A stretch of DNA of 64,000 bases. Source: Atkinsonella hypoxylon. Taxonomy: Eukaryota; Ascomycota; Sordariomycetes; Hypocreales; Clavicipitaceae. Location: the NCBI GenBank assembly GCA_000729835.1, contig JFHB01000164.1, positions 1 to 64,000 of the forward strand. The letters are read 5' to 3'. A model generated the notes under the pieces. It was not told the origin of the DNA. It ran no database searches and was given only the letters and a program-made list of their open reading frames with translations. The translations under genes and the position numbers were made by a program. The number at the start of each line of letters is the position of its first letter. Positions within the stretch are counted from its first letter, which is position 1. Positions 1-11,981 of the stretch are shown one piece after another.

Positions 1-905
1 CCCCCCCCCGAAATAGCATAACAACGTCCCACTATTGTAGAGCTCAGCTCTGATTTGTTCATGACTTCATAGGCGCCAACAAGCTTCCTGTTCCTCCGGC
101 CCGGATTGAACACTGCCTTTTTTTTTACTCGGAAGAAGCCGCAATGCGTTCTGCAAGGCACAGCACCCGGTCGAGCGGGGTAAAAGGTGGATGCCGTGCC
201 CCCTCCCCCCCCCCCCCGGCAGACCGCGAGGCGCAGGGAGACGAGACGAGCCGACCGGGTCGCGCTTCCCGTACACCTAGTTTTGCCCATCACTATCACG
301 TACTTCTCACACTTCTCGCATTGACTGATGTATCTTGAAGCTGTGTTTGGGACATGCTTGTTGGCGACGGAAGGGCATTGGGGCGAGGTGGACGTTGGTT
401 TTAGAAGCCTCGCTATTTGAACTGGGTTTGAACTCCCTAAGGATCCTCGGTGTTCTATTCTTTAAGTTCAGGTGGCTTCGTCTCTGGACACGAAGCTTGC
501 TCTAAGGGGGATCTGGCTTCAGAAGCTACCGAAGTCAAGTTTACGAGGATTGATGCAGGACTATATTACTAGTGGTCCATTGAGTTAGGAGCGGCGCCAT
601 CACCAGCAAACTGCTTGGAACCAAGGTCTCATGACGTAGCAAAAGAGCTTATTATTACGATTATTATTGACCAGGAAACTGGCTATTCTTGTATGGCGGG
701 TGTAAGCACGCACACCCTCTCAACGAGGAGGCATGGTCCCGAGTCTAGTATTGATCCCACCCCATCCACAAGAGCCCAAGGCTGATTTTAAGAGGCTTGT
801 CCGCGAGGCTGCTTGTCTGTATGGAAGAACCTTTTTTGTACCCACACCAGCTGGTAGGAGCTACCCTTTCCCCTCTATAACAGATGCTTTCATGTTAGAA
901 GCGTT
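1..905. other. Intergenic, downstream of the CFEM gene
   Basis: No reading frame here looks coding. It contains C and G homopolymer tracts (for example the first nine bases and near 205-219) and an ATTATT-rich stretch near 650-670. The region 840-905 probably includes the 3' UTR of the CFEM gene, which is transcribed leftward. Confidence 0.6.
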
Positions 906-1588
906 TTACAGAGCGAGAGCACCGAGGACGAGCATAACCAGGCCGCTACCAATGGGAGCGAAGCCAGCGGCACCAGCAGTGACGGGGACAATGGTGGAGG
1001 TAGTGCAATTATTAGCCCGGGTGGTGGTGGTGGTGGAGGTAACGCAAGGAGTCGCAGCAGCAGCAGCCTGAGACTGGCTGGCCTTGCTGGTCACGGCGGC
1101 CGCAGAAGAGGCAGCAGAAGAGCCGGCAGCAGCGGGCTTGCCGCTGCCGCCGCTGTTTCCAGCAGCAGCGCAGAGCTTCTGAGTAGCGGGCAGGACCTCG
1201 CCTGGGAAGGGGTTCATTGTTAGCCGTTTTTTCTCTCTCGTCATGTCATGATGATATAATACAACCGGCATGCGACAAACAGTATCAACTATGTGGCCGG
1301 GCCATCATTTCCGCGGGGGCAGTAGTTGGGGGAGGTGTCAAGGGATAAGTAAGACGTACTGACGGCCTTTTCAGGACCGCACTTCTCAATGACGCAAGAA
1401 GTGGCAGCGGTCTGGACAGCAGAGAAGTTGTCCTTCTTGCAGATACAGGCGTAGTCGCCCGAGGCGCACGAAGTGGCGCTCGTGACGGCCTTCTCGATGC
1501 AGGGAACCGAGCAAGCAGGAAGGTTGGCGGAGCTCTGGGCAGAGACCAAGGCCGCCATGGCAATGGTAGCAGCAGCAGTGAACTTCAT
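906..1588 (-). CDS. CFEM-domain GPI-anchored cell-wall protein
   Basis: Two exons, 1360-1588 and 906-1201, joined across a GTACGT...CCCAG intron (1202-1359), give 174 aa. The start ATG at 1588 opens a typical signal peptide (MKFTAAATIAMAALVSAQ). A CFEM domain follows at about residues 19-90 with eight cysteines, including the CxC of the DYACIC motif; the Asp just before it is the residue that contributes to heme-iron binding in characterised CFEM proteins. The next 60 residues are Ser/Ala/Thr-rich and low complexity, as in wall-anchored proteins. A C-terminal hydrophobic tail (VMLVLGALAL) after small residues fits a GPI-attachment signal. Family knowledge: CFEM proteins act in heme/iron capture, adhesion or wall structure. 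The exact role here is not visible. The exon-2 Ala/Ser tract is encoded by GCA/AGC repeats and may vary between strains. Confidence 0.9.
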
Positions 1589-4500
1589 TTTGAAAGAGTA
1601 AAGAGAGAAGAAGTGGTGGTTGATGCTGATGTTGAGAGGATGGCGATGGGGACCAAGAAACGAGTGTCCAGAAGGATTAAGCGAGTGGATGGAGAGAAGA
1701 AGAAAAAAAAAAGGAGGGAGAAGAAGAAGGGCGAGCCGAGAGGATTGTCGTCGGGTTTAAGTAGGATGAATCCTGGCTGCCTTTGCCTCTGCGTTCTTTG
1801 TTGGCTCGCGCGTCTGAAAAAGATTCAAAAAGTCATTTGATCCACGCAGTATGTATGGTACGAGGCGCGGGAGGGGCATCCTCCACATCCCAAGCTTCAG
1901 TATCCACATGAAATCTTGGTCTCCGCCTTCGAGATGGGGTGGTCTCGGTGCCTCTCGATGAAAAATTCATCATGCGCTTGGTCGGCTGTCGGCTTGGGGG
2001 AGGCAGAAGTGCCAAACTTCGATGGGGGGGGGGAAGCTAGGATTGTGACGGCTGTCATTGCATGGACCTTATTATGTCGTGCGCTAGCCACACAAGCTTG
2101 CTTTCGCTGTTGTTGGCTAGAATAGAACTCTTCTCGCAACTTTCATCTTGTGGTGTATGGCTGAGGGATTGGACGGACGTCCGGCGCAAGCGACGTGCTT
2201 CGTTCGAGTCTGGCGATGTCGGGCTACAAGCGCGAATTGTGGACAGGCCAATGCACCAATGGGCGTCTACGCGGATGCATCCATTGTCAGATACTGTGGT
2301 CCATGAGGCTTCCAGACTTGAGTGGCAGGCCTCGGGGCTTCTTCCATCAGTTCAGTGAAGAAGATCCAAGCACAATACCCGTTTGGCGCCATGGTTGCCT
2401 TCTGCCTCGCCAATTCTTGACGGTGGGAAAAGTGTACACTGCATTCGTAGGACATTGAGTTCGTATCGAATCCGTGTCTCGCGAGAAGGATCGAGGCATG
2501 CCCGTGCGCGAGGGACGTCAGTCTTGCGGCCATGGGGTTTCCCGGTATCAATATTCAATATCTGGGGGATCATCGCTTGATCTCTTGATCTCTCGTTTCG
2601 TCTGGAGAATGGGTTCGGGCAGAGGAACAGGAACTGCAATTTCTCCGACATTTCTCCAGGATTTTCTCTTCTTGGCCCCCAAAAGCTGGGTTTTTCCCCG
2701 TACCACAGTGCCACACAAGCCCCATTTTCAGGAGGATCCTCAAGATGGGGCCGTGGGGCCGTGGGGCCGTGGGGCCGTCTTATTGTCTGTCAATTTGCCT
2801 GCCTGGCATGTGACCAGACTGCATGCAGAGCCCCACGTTCCATGTTCATCGAAGCTTCATCGAGCTTCCTTCTGCGTCCTACACTCCGTCAGACCATCAC
2901 GTGCTCTGGGCTTGCGGAAACAAGTCTGCAATGCTTACGAAAGGTAATGTAGCTATCAGCAATGTAGCTATCAGCAGTGTAGCTAGCTATCAACAGTCGT
3001 GTCAGTGACCAGTGAGTGACGCCCTTGTATGGTGATGCAGTGCTGAGCGCCAAAGGGTCCAGCTACCCTGATGCTGGTGGAAATAACCAGCTTGTTATGA
3101 ATCGCAAGACAACACTGACAATGTGACGGTGTTTGTCCTGTCTCATTAGAGCTTACAGGCGTATGGACGTCAATGGAATTTGGGTTGGTGCGCCATAGTA
3201 GGTAGATCTTCAGTTTCTGTCCATCTGTGTCCCCTGTATCCTAATGCACTTCAGCAAGGAAAATGCTTGCGTCGTCAAAGCACAGAGCCATACAGGCATA
3301 AAGCCGACTGGGTCGGCACGTACATGAAGAGGCTTGCAAATTCGTTAGCAAAGCTCTCTTCTTAAAATCGCCGGGTATTCCCTCGATTTCGGCCAACGCT
3401 GTCCGCTACTTGCTCGGCGCCGCCATAATATATCCCGTCAGTGTCTCGCCAGCAAAACTCAGGGCCTTGTTAGCAAATAGTTTGTTCATCTTTCACAACT
3501 GCTGACTGGACACTTTAAAGTAATCTCGGCATTATCAACGGAATGGCAATGGCAAACGATCAACGTCGTCGGATTGTGTCAAAAACTCGACACTATCCCC
3601 GTTCGCTCTTGAAATATCCCTTATTACCAAAAGCGGCTGGTCATGGACGCAACAATTTCAGATAAAACGAGAAATGTCAACATCTCTACATAAAACTTGC
3701 AAGTCCTTTAAACTTCAAGTCCACCAACCGTGTCTATCCTCTTGACGTTTATGTAGTTGGTGCAGGTTCATAGTCCCATAACTAGAACCTCGACGCCAAG
3801 AACTAGTCCATCCATTTTGCCATCGTCTGGAACCACCTGTGCCGCCCGGAACCGGTATAATAATGGCCCTTGCTGACAAACAGATTATCAAGAAATCCAA
3901 TTCTCTTGCATTCTCGAATGGCCATGCTTGCACTTTCCATGCCCACCCTGAGCTCACTGTCGTATGATGACAGATAGGAGTCGTGTCATCATCGAGGGAA
4001 AGGGTAAGCACACTGGGCATGAACATCTCAAGACGGTCGATTTGTCAATGCTTCGGCTCAGAACCAGTTGCTAAAAACGATATGTTCAAGGGCATCCTTT
4101 GAGATGAAGAAGCTGGGGTGTCGCTGGATTACCATCCGTTTTTTTTTTCCCGTCATAGGGTAACAAAGGCACAGGCAGCGATGTCGTGTGCGCTTTTTTC
4201 AGCTTCTAATATGGTAATTTTCGGAACGTCAGATGCTGATTTTCGTAGGGATGAGTGGTATATTCATGTTGGAGGTCACATTGACTAGATGACAGCTGAA
4301 CAGGCCGGTTGTCGAAAAAGCCCGTGCAAACGACGTAATCGGTCGTCATAGTGTATAATCTTCCTTCATTTCTAAGCGAGGTGGTAATGTTCGGCCCATC
4401 TTCCGCGCGCCTGATAGTTTCACTGTGGTGTTCGTGCGGGCTTTGAGATTCATGATTTGGCTAATGTACTCTTTGCAGTTGCCAAATTATTCGTTGATCA

Positions 4501-6485
4501 TATTCCAGAGTCACCTGGTGCACAGGACAGGAGCTTATCAATGGCGGTAAACGTTTATTCTGAGGACCGAGTAACGATTTGCTATGAGTCGCCAATATCG
4601 GAGCTCTTTCTCCCTTAGTATCGAGGCCCATGTGCTCAAGATGAGCGGCAACGCCTAAAATACCCGGCAACGCATAAAATACCCTGGCCTGCAACGATTC
4701 ACGATGTGGGCTGCAACTAGAAGAGCACTCAGACAATGTTCTTGCCGGCGCCAATGACTAGAACTTGCAGCACGCCTGAGATTGGTCTTCGCTAGCCACT
4801 CACTTCGTCAGATTTACACCGTTCCTGTCTCCATTGTCACTTGGTATTTCGTTCACCTGTTCTACTCGGTGGCAGCAGACTATACCTTCCCTCACTCGGA
4901 CCGGTGTTGCCAGGCGCACAATGCCATGCCCGCAACTGAGCCTGTCTGGATGAACGTTGTAGAGCTCAAATACTCCACACTTGTGCTCAAACACTTGTGC
5001 TCAGAAAAGGAGTCTGTAACACGGCAAAATGCCTGATTTCATAAAATTAATCCTAGTACGTAGGCGTCGATGGCCGAGGGACCGCACTTAGATGGCATAT
5101 TCCAAGTCGGGACGTCAGGTCAAGCCACCACGACTCTTGAACGAATAGGCTCTCAAATTCTCCAGAGTCCTTCGGTTGACAAGAGATGCGATCCATTTAT
5201 TCACGACTTCACTGGCGTGAATGGTTTCTAGCGTTGTAAGCAGGTTAAGACGGAGAATAGGGACTGCGGTGCGCGGGACTCCTTTCGCAATCTTTTATTG
5301 AAAAGACATTTATCCATCAGAACGTGTCGAGCAGGAAGAACATTAATTAACTGAGAAGAATATGTCTGGAATTGAACACCGCTTGGGAGCACGACGTATT
5401 CATGAGTACCGAACGAAATAGGGATGCACCTGTGCGAATGACTTAGTGATACTTGACTTGCTGTTAAGTGAATCTGTTCAACTGTCATGATAGGTAGACA
5501 CAGCGGTGGCAAAGCTGCTTCTCCCATCGACGATGCTTTGCCAAAGAACGAGAGAAATAGCTTGAAGCCTGCAATCATGTCCATCATTCCAGATTCTGCG
5601 CACTGACATGCTTCTCGAGGTCTTGTTGAGCGGACTCCAAACCAACTTGCCTATTTCCTGTATACAAAGCATGGCTCAGAGCGATGGGGAACTATGCGCA
5701 CATGCTTCTCGCTACTAAAGACAGCTCACGAAGTGTTGCTACCCAAGTCATACAAACGGGTCCAAACTGCCAAGAATCCAGTGCGCCAGAAAAGATCGAA
5801 CTTGGTCATAACTAGTGATACTGAGAATATAAGACGCTGGAATGTGCGCGCCATACCTGTTAGCGACATCACGACGAAGTTCACGCGGTATTGGCCGACA
5901 AGTAAGACACAAAGAAGAATTGCCATGCTTTTGAAAATTTCAATTTCCAACCGATTGTGGATAGGATTATCAAATTTCATAGGCGTGGAAACGAATTGAG
6001 AGCATTCTATACCACGATGCTGAGTTGGCGGATAATATGAGGCGTGAATCTGATGTGACTGTTCTGGTGACGAGCTGGGAGCGCACCGGCTAGGCGAGGC
6101 AGTATTCGAAGGTTCTCCCTTTACAGATTGCTGCTATCGTGGGAGGTTACAGCAACCAGGGCTAAAACGTAAATAAGTCCGTTTTGGGGACGGCGTTTTC
6201 TTGCTGAGGTGGGGGCATAGGATGTGCGGGTATGATGGTATGAGGGTAGTTATGAGGGTAGTTATGAGGGGGATCAAGACAGGAGGGAGCTTAGATAAGG
6301 ACCATGCTCGAACTTCCTCTTCTGGATATTCGAAGCGAGCCGGTGGACCGATAAGTTGGTCTCGCTGTCGTCTGGGATCCTTGACGCACTTACCGCTTTG
6401 AGCTTGGATCAACCAACATTCATTGTCCAGCCATTTTCATCGAAGACATATCAGAGATCATTTGCTATCGATCAGGCAAACCAAA
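1589..6485. other. Gene-poor 4.9-kb spacer
   Basis: Open frames here are all under 160 codons, overlap on both strands, and show no recognisable domain or consistent splice architecture, so I call no gene. It contains a G-rich tract near 2025, an octamer repeat at 2747-2778, a short imperfect repeat of TAGCTATCAGCA near 2950-2990, and a TGAGGGTAGTTA repeat near 6240-6270. The last few hundred bases should hold the promoter of the oxidoreductase at 6486. A lineage-specific or non-coding RNA gene cannot be excluded. Confidence 0.5.
2747..2778. repeat. Octamer tandem repeat (GGGGCCGT)x4
   Basis: Four perfect head-to-tail copies of GGGGCCGT lie in a non-coding spacer. It is probably a polymorphic minisatellite. 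Confidence 0.9.
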
Positions 6486-7635
6486 ATGGAGCGCAAGACT
6501 TTCAACGTCGGCATTATCGGATATGGGCAAGTGAAATGCCACCATGATGTCTTCTGCAGTACCTCTTTTCTGACTTCACGTACACAGTATGTCCGCCAAG
6601 ATCTTCCATATCCCCTTCGTGACCACTACCTCTCAGTTCAAGCTTCACAGCATCGTGCAGAGGAGCCCCAAAGATGGAAACTCAGCGCCCCATGACCATC
6701 CAGAGGCCAAGCACTACACAGATGTGAAGCAGCTGCTGGCTGATCCAGAGGTGGATGTGGTCGTCATCACCACACCGCCAAACAACCACTTCGAACTCAC
6801 CAAGTCCGCCCTTGAGGCCGGCAAGCATGTTCTCACTGAAAAGCCATTTGTACCCACATCTGCCGAGGCCGATAAGCTTATTGCCATTGCAAAGGATAAC
6901 AAGCGGCTCATCTGCGTCTACCAAAACCGACGTTGGGACGCAGACTTCTTGCTGGTAAAGCATTTGATTGCAAACGATGTTCTTGGCCGCATAGTCGAGT
7001 TCAACACGCACTTTGACCGCTACCGTGCTGCCGCGCCCACAAATTGGAAAGCCGAGCTAGGTATCCCGTCCGGCGGGAGTGCGCTCTTCGATCTCGGAAC
7101 CCATCTCATTGACCAAGTCTACGTCCTCTTCGGTATGCCCCGGGCAGTTCACGGAAGACTTCTATGCCAGCGAGCCGGCAAGCCAGACTTTCACAACCCG
7201 GATGCTGTGTCCGCAGAGTTCACGTATCCAGACGGCAAGCTAGTCCACGTCCGCGTCAGTGCACTCAGCGCGGAAACAGCCCAGCTCCGATTCTGGGTCC
7301 GCGGCTTCAAGGGAAGCTTCCACAAGTTAGGCCTAGACCCGCAAGAGGACCAGCTCAAGGCAGGCATGAAGCCTACGGAAGCTAACTTTGGACGTGAGAG
7401 CCCCGACAATATGCGTCTCGTCCTCGTTACTGACGATGGAAAGATGAAGGAAGAGAAAGTACCAGAGCTGGAGCCCGAGACGTACAAGTCTTTCTATGCA
7501 GCCTTTGGAAAGTCTATTCAGAGCGGGAAGGAGGAGGAAATACCTGTCAAAGCTAGTGAGGCGAGGGATGTTTTACGTCTGATGGAGGCGATAGTAGAAA
7601 GTGCGAGGACGGGAAAGGACGTCCATTTTGCTTGA
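6486..7635 (+). CDS. Gfo/Idh/MocA-family NAD(P)-dependent oxidoreductase
   Basis: Exon 1 (6486-6526) and exon 2 (6588-7635) give 362 aa. The intron 6527-6587 starts with GCAAGT and ends ACACAG, a GC-AG intron. Only this join restores the Rossmann start VGIIGYG followed by MSAKIFHIPF; a GT donor four bases later breaks the frame. The EKP motif at about residues 98-100 carries the conserved active-site Lys, and DLGTHLIDQ near residue 186 matches the family's catalytic His segment. The C-terminal half fits the GFO_IDH_MocA C-terminal sheet domain. Length is typical. Family members oxidise or reduce sugars, inositols or their derivatives with NAD(P); the substrate cannot be read from sequence. 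No signal peptide, so probably cytosolic. Confidence 0.92.
6527..6587 (+). other. GC-AG intron in the oxidoreductase gene
   Basis: The 5' splice site is GG|GCAAGT and the 3' site is ACACAG|T. The frame and the family's glycine-rich motif are preserved only when the intron begins at the GC. Confidence 0.85.
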
Positions 7636-7980
7636 GCGTATGGAAAGGATTTCAGTCATGATCAATGACAATGTAGTGCATACGCTAAGAGTGGTGGTTT
7701 GTGTGTATGTCAGCATTAGGCGCTCAAGATAAGTGCCCTTTTTACGAAATACGTAGCATTGGCGAGTGTCTGTCCAGTCTAACTTGGGTGCTGGGAAGTG
7801 CTCATGTTGTCAAATTCCATGCAGTTTTGTATGATAGAGGCATGTCGGCATGTTGGCTGGCGGCCCGCCGACAGCTGGCATCTGCCTGGGGCAGCCGAGC
7901 GGTTGACGTTTCGATGTGCAAGCCTCCCCAAAGACTTCCGTTCCTTCTTCTTTATTTCCAATCACCCTCCATCTGTAATC
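7636..7980. other. Spacer between oxidoreductase and unknown membrane gene
   Basis: This tandem-gene spacer of 345 bp should hold the 3' end of the oxidoreductase transcript and the promoter of the next gene. A pyrimidine-rich stretch (about 7940-7975) lies just before the ATG at 7981. No other element is recognised. Confidence 0.4.
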
Positions 7981-9538
7981 ATGGACTGTGCGGTCCTAAA
8001 GTGGGCGTACCGAGCCTTGTTCGGCTCCAAAATCGAGCAGAAGATAGACAATCCGAGTTCAACCAAGGTCATAGGATACAACATCCAGCCCCATTCGCTA
8101 TGGATCATCTTCATGGTGTGGTTCGCCATCTTCTTCCTCTATTGTACCGTCATATCTGTGTTCCACTGCCACTTTGGACTGGCTTGCTCTGGGCCGCCAC
8201 CACCACCACCATCATCATCAAATCCAGAGTTAGCTGAGCCGTCGACTTCCACATTTCTAGAGGAGAACCTTGCAATGGCCTGGTCAGAACTCTTGCTAAC
8301 GACAGCGGTTTGTTTCCTGGTCGCTCAGGCGTATACCTGGTACGTGTTGGATTTATCACGTCAGGTCAGAATATACACATAAGCTGAGACGACATACAGC
8401 ATCAGATCTTGTCGAGACCGAATGGAGAAGTTCAGAAACGCCTTGGTCACGCTAGCTTACTATCTTCTGAAGACTACGCGCGTCAAAATGTCCCCCGCGG
8501 TCTTGGACGAGGAAACCCAGCTGGAAAGAGATAAGCTGCAAAAGGTCATCTAGTGTGTAGATTCCGAGAGGATGGCGATTTTGTGAACATGCACTAAGTA
8601 CAAGTGAATCAGCGAGTGTCTCTGTCTCCTCACGGCATATCCCGTTGCCCTTCTCTATCAGGTACGCGGGAATACGTGCCAACCTGCCCTTGCTCGCTAC
8701 TGTCATCAGACGGCACAGGCGCTGTACAAGATCAGAACCGGAACTGATCCGACCATGTGTCCACTAGACACGTGGTCCCGTCGAGATCGCAACCCCTACT
8801 ACGAATTCGAGGAGGTGGAGTACTTTTTCGAGGTCTTCTCACTTCAGCTGCAAAAGGAGCTCGACACGCAAAAGATGCGCACTCGCGGACCTTCAATGAC
8901 ATCGCAGCATGTTCTCACATGCTTCCGCAACCACATTGAGAACTTGGTGAACTCTGGACATCTCGACTTCGGCATAAGTCCCATCATTCGTAGGTGGCGC
9001 TCTTGTGCCCAATCAACAAAGTGCGGCGACTGATTTTCCCGTGCTGCCAGGCGAAAATATTGATGTAATGGCCTCCACGGCTCGAGATTGCTTCATCTAT
9101 GCCGCGTCAGAAGTCAAACCCACTGCCTTTATGTGGGCAGTCGACATCGCCGCCCGCTTCGCTACGCTCTACCAGCCTTTACAACACGTCGATTGGATAG
9201 TCAACACGAACAGGCCTATTCGGGAAGGCGAGTCACAGATTCAAGCACCCAACTTGACTACACTGGTCTCCATTATCACCATGGCGTGCATCAGTGCCAC
9301 CATGTTGACCATTCTGCATGAGATCTGGAACATGTGGGATCCATTCGGCAGGGGAGTCAACACCTTCTCATGGACGCTGGGCATAGCGAGAGAGATGGAC
9401 TATCTTCTCAACGACTTTCACGAGAACGAGTCAGAGCTCCTTACTCTTCCGCATGGGTACATGAGTTCCTCGAAGCCGTTCATCGAAATCTCACTGCGGG
9501 AGCGAGGGGGCTCCTCTTCTGGTCGGGAGACAGCTTGA
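7981..9538 (+). CDS. Unknown multi-exon membrane protein
   Basis: I do not recognise the family. A phase-consistent model is 7981-8339, 8400-8544, 8662-8989 and 9051-9538, giving about 439 aa. The first intron (GTACGT...ATACAG) and third intron (GTAGGT...TGCCAG) are well supported. The second has a weak donor (GTCATC) and could instead end at 8709. Visible are three hydrophobic segments: near residues 35-60 (SLWIIFMVWFAIFF), 100-120, and near residue 360 (LVSIITMACISATMLTIL). A poly-Pro/Ser stretch follows the first. There is no N-terminal signal peptide. The last exon ends in a low-complexity Arg/Ser/Gly tail, so the true 3' end may differ. It converges on the lysophospholipase gene with a 257-bp gap. 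Confidence 0.55.
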
Positions 9539-9795
9539 TAGAGCATGGCTGACACGGTGGTTCGGGCTTCAGAAACCGCCAGAGCTTTATCCAGGAACTG
9601 CTGTATGGCAGATTGCTGAGAAATGGCTTCTGCTTTGTCCTATGTTACAAGATGATGATATTGCTATAGGCTGTAACAGCTCGAGAAGGGTACCAGCTTG
9701 CTGCTTGATAACAGAGCAATTACTATCCTAAATAGGGAACAAATTCAATCGACATATATAGGAGGAAGATGGCATCATTTATTCCAAAATGCAGG

Positions 9796-11981
9796 CTAGA
9801 TGATAAAGGCCGTAGAAGCCATACCTAAGCCCGACACAGCCGCCATGAAAGCCATATGTAAGCCCGCGCGCACAGCATTCGAGCTTTGAAGAGTAATAGG
9901 CTTACTGTAGTAACTGGGGTCATACGGTCCAGGCTTGGTCGTGTTGAGGGTACCATTCCAGCAGTAATTAGTAAAGCACTGCTTGCACTTGCCCGGAACG
10001 GTCGTCTTTGTGCGTTCAAAACTACGGGAGAGCATGGCGCAGCCGACACACATGGCCCAGTCTGGGTCACGCGTGCTGTTGAGTTGCGTAGCCACAGCCC
10101 AGCCATTCTCGATGATAGCATCTCGCTGATCGGACTTGATGGTCATTTGAAACGTGGAGATGTTGGAGTGGTAGATGTAGGGGTAGTTGGGGATGTAGAC
10201 GATGAGGGGAGCGGGATGGGTCAGATTTGCAGAGTCACAGCCGAAGAAGACGGGTTTCGTGTTGAGGCCGAGATTCAGGAAGGTAGCTTGTCCGGGAACG
10301 GCGGGGAAACCGGTTCCATTGGAGACGTCCTGTTGGAGAGAGCGCTGGTAGGTGGCGATGGCGGAGGCGCCGTCGGGCCAGCAGGTTTCTGTGTCGGCGG
10401 AGGAATCGATGGAGAAGACGACGTCGACGTGGCGCTCGGGCATGAGATGGGGGTGATAGGGGACGTTTTGCAGATCCTCGCCGCCGTCGACGAGGGTCAG
10501 ACGCGTCGAGTTGGCGCTCGGGTTGCGGGTGGGATTCCAGCCCTTGAAGGGGTTGGGCGTCCAGTCGGCGATGTCGTTGTTCGAGGTGCCCAGGGCGTTG
10601 AGAAGCGAGGCGATGGCTTCGATAATGAACTTGGGGATGTCGTCGGGGACGTAGTGCGAGTCGCCGTCCTTGAGGTACAGCACCATCTGGTTGAAAAGAC
10701 TGCTGGAGGTGCCCATGACGAAGCCGACGTTGTCGAAGCCGATGATGCACTTCTCGCTGGCCGCGACGGAGCCATCGGTGAAGTTGGAGCCGACGTACTG
10801 CAGGGGCACGAACCCTTGGAGCGACGGGTCAAACGAGCCCATTTCCCACGGGTTGAACTCGAAGACGGTCGAGTTGGACGAGATGATCTTCTCGCCGGGG
10901 GCGCGGCCGTCGGCAACGATGAGCGGAAGGGGGGATTTGCCAGACGAGAAGTCCGGGTCATGGGCAATGGAGGAGAAGGTATAGCCGGGGCCGCCGTTGG
11001 TCGCGTTCACGATCTGATACGAAAGCATGCGGCCCCAGTAGTCGGTGATGGAGCAGTCAAAGCCAGCCTTGTCCTTGCTCTCCACGTTGTCGAGAATGGT
11101 CCTGTAGTACTGGATCAGGCTGTACTGCGAGGGGCCCTTGAGGATGGAGTCGTCAAACTGCCAGATCTCGGGCGCATTGACAGCCGCCTGGACGGAGGTG
11201 AAGTTGTTGGTGTAGATGCTGCCGACGAGCCAGCTGCCGCCCGACAGGCCCGAGATGTACGTCGCACTCTGGAGCAAGCCGCCCAGGTTGCCCGCAGTTT
11301 CGCTCCCCGTCGACCGACTGTCCCACGCCGCGACGGCGCCGGCGCCGTTGAGCATCGCACGATAGCCGCCGCCCGACACAGCCAGCCCGACGTTGGGCAG
11401 CGCAGTCGGGTCCTTGTCCACCCCGCGCAGGTACGCGTCGACGTCGAAGTTGGGAATGGCCATGCGCTTCAGCAGCGTCTTCATGGGCACAATCGTCTCG
11501 TTACGCCGCTTCGGAAGCCACTCCTTCTCCTGCGCGGACAGGAAGTAGCCATTGCGCACCTGCGGCCGCGACTTGGGGCAGTCAACGCGGGAGGGCGCAT
11601 AGCCGTTGGGGGACTGGTCGGTGGTTCGCTGGATCAACTCGGCGCGGATGGCTACGGCTCCGGCGGGAGCATCTGTTGAGTGCAAAGGGGGGGGGGGGAA
11701 AGTAAGCTTTAGTTGCGTTTGGTTTTTTAAATCGCGGTATCAACCACGGCAGTGCAGGCGGCTCTGGTTTCGTTGAAGGGGGAGTGACGGGAAGGGGCCC
11801 CGGAAGCCAGACGGCGCGATACCTTCCTGATATTACATATAGGTACCTACCTAGGTACCTACCTAGGTAGGTATGTATGGACTGAAGACTTACCTGCATA
11901 GGGGTCTGCCACAGCAGCAGCGGCGTCGAGCAGCGCAGCGGCTGCCGCCAGCAATATGGACAGTTGACCGGCAATGGCCAT
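9796..11981 (-). CDS. Secreted/GPI-anchored lysophospholipase (phospholipase B)
   Basis: Exon 1 (11894-11981) and exon 2 (9796-11672) join across a 221-bp GTAAGT...CAACAG intron, giving 654 aa. Exon 1 encodes a clean signal peptide (MAIAGQLSILLAAAAALLDA). The cPLA2/PLB catalytic core is present: SGGGYRAMLNGAG near residues 129-140 (with the conserved Arg), GLSGGSW with nucleophile Ser at about 173, and LVDGGEDLQNVP with the catalytic Asp at about 425. Many N-x-S/T sequons fit a secreted glycoprotein. The hydrophobic C-terminus (MAFMAAVSGLGMASTAFII) looks like a GPI signal. Family role: removes acyl chains from phospholipids and lysophospholipids at the cell surface or outside the cell. The coding DNA is GC-rich, producing long antisense open frames that are shadows. 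The intron carries the CCTAGGTA repeat. Confidence 0.95.
11840..11878. repeat. TAGGTACCTACC-type palindromic repeat inside an intron
   Basis: Alternating GGTACC and CCTAGG palindromes in tandem sit within the intron of the lysophospholipase gene. Related tracts recur near 29420-29510, 55920-56005 and 63630-63650. Confidence 0.85.

Noticed and set aside
2474..2947. 157-codon plus-strand frame
   Set aside because: Runs through the GGGGCCGT repeat, has no domain, and several other frames overlap it on both strands.
9886..11679. 597-codon plus-strand open frame
   Set aside because: Fully antisense to the lysophospholipase, whose motifs and splice structure are clear. The Val/Gly/Asp-rich translation is a mirror of GC-rich coding DNA.
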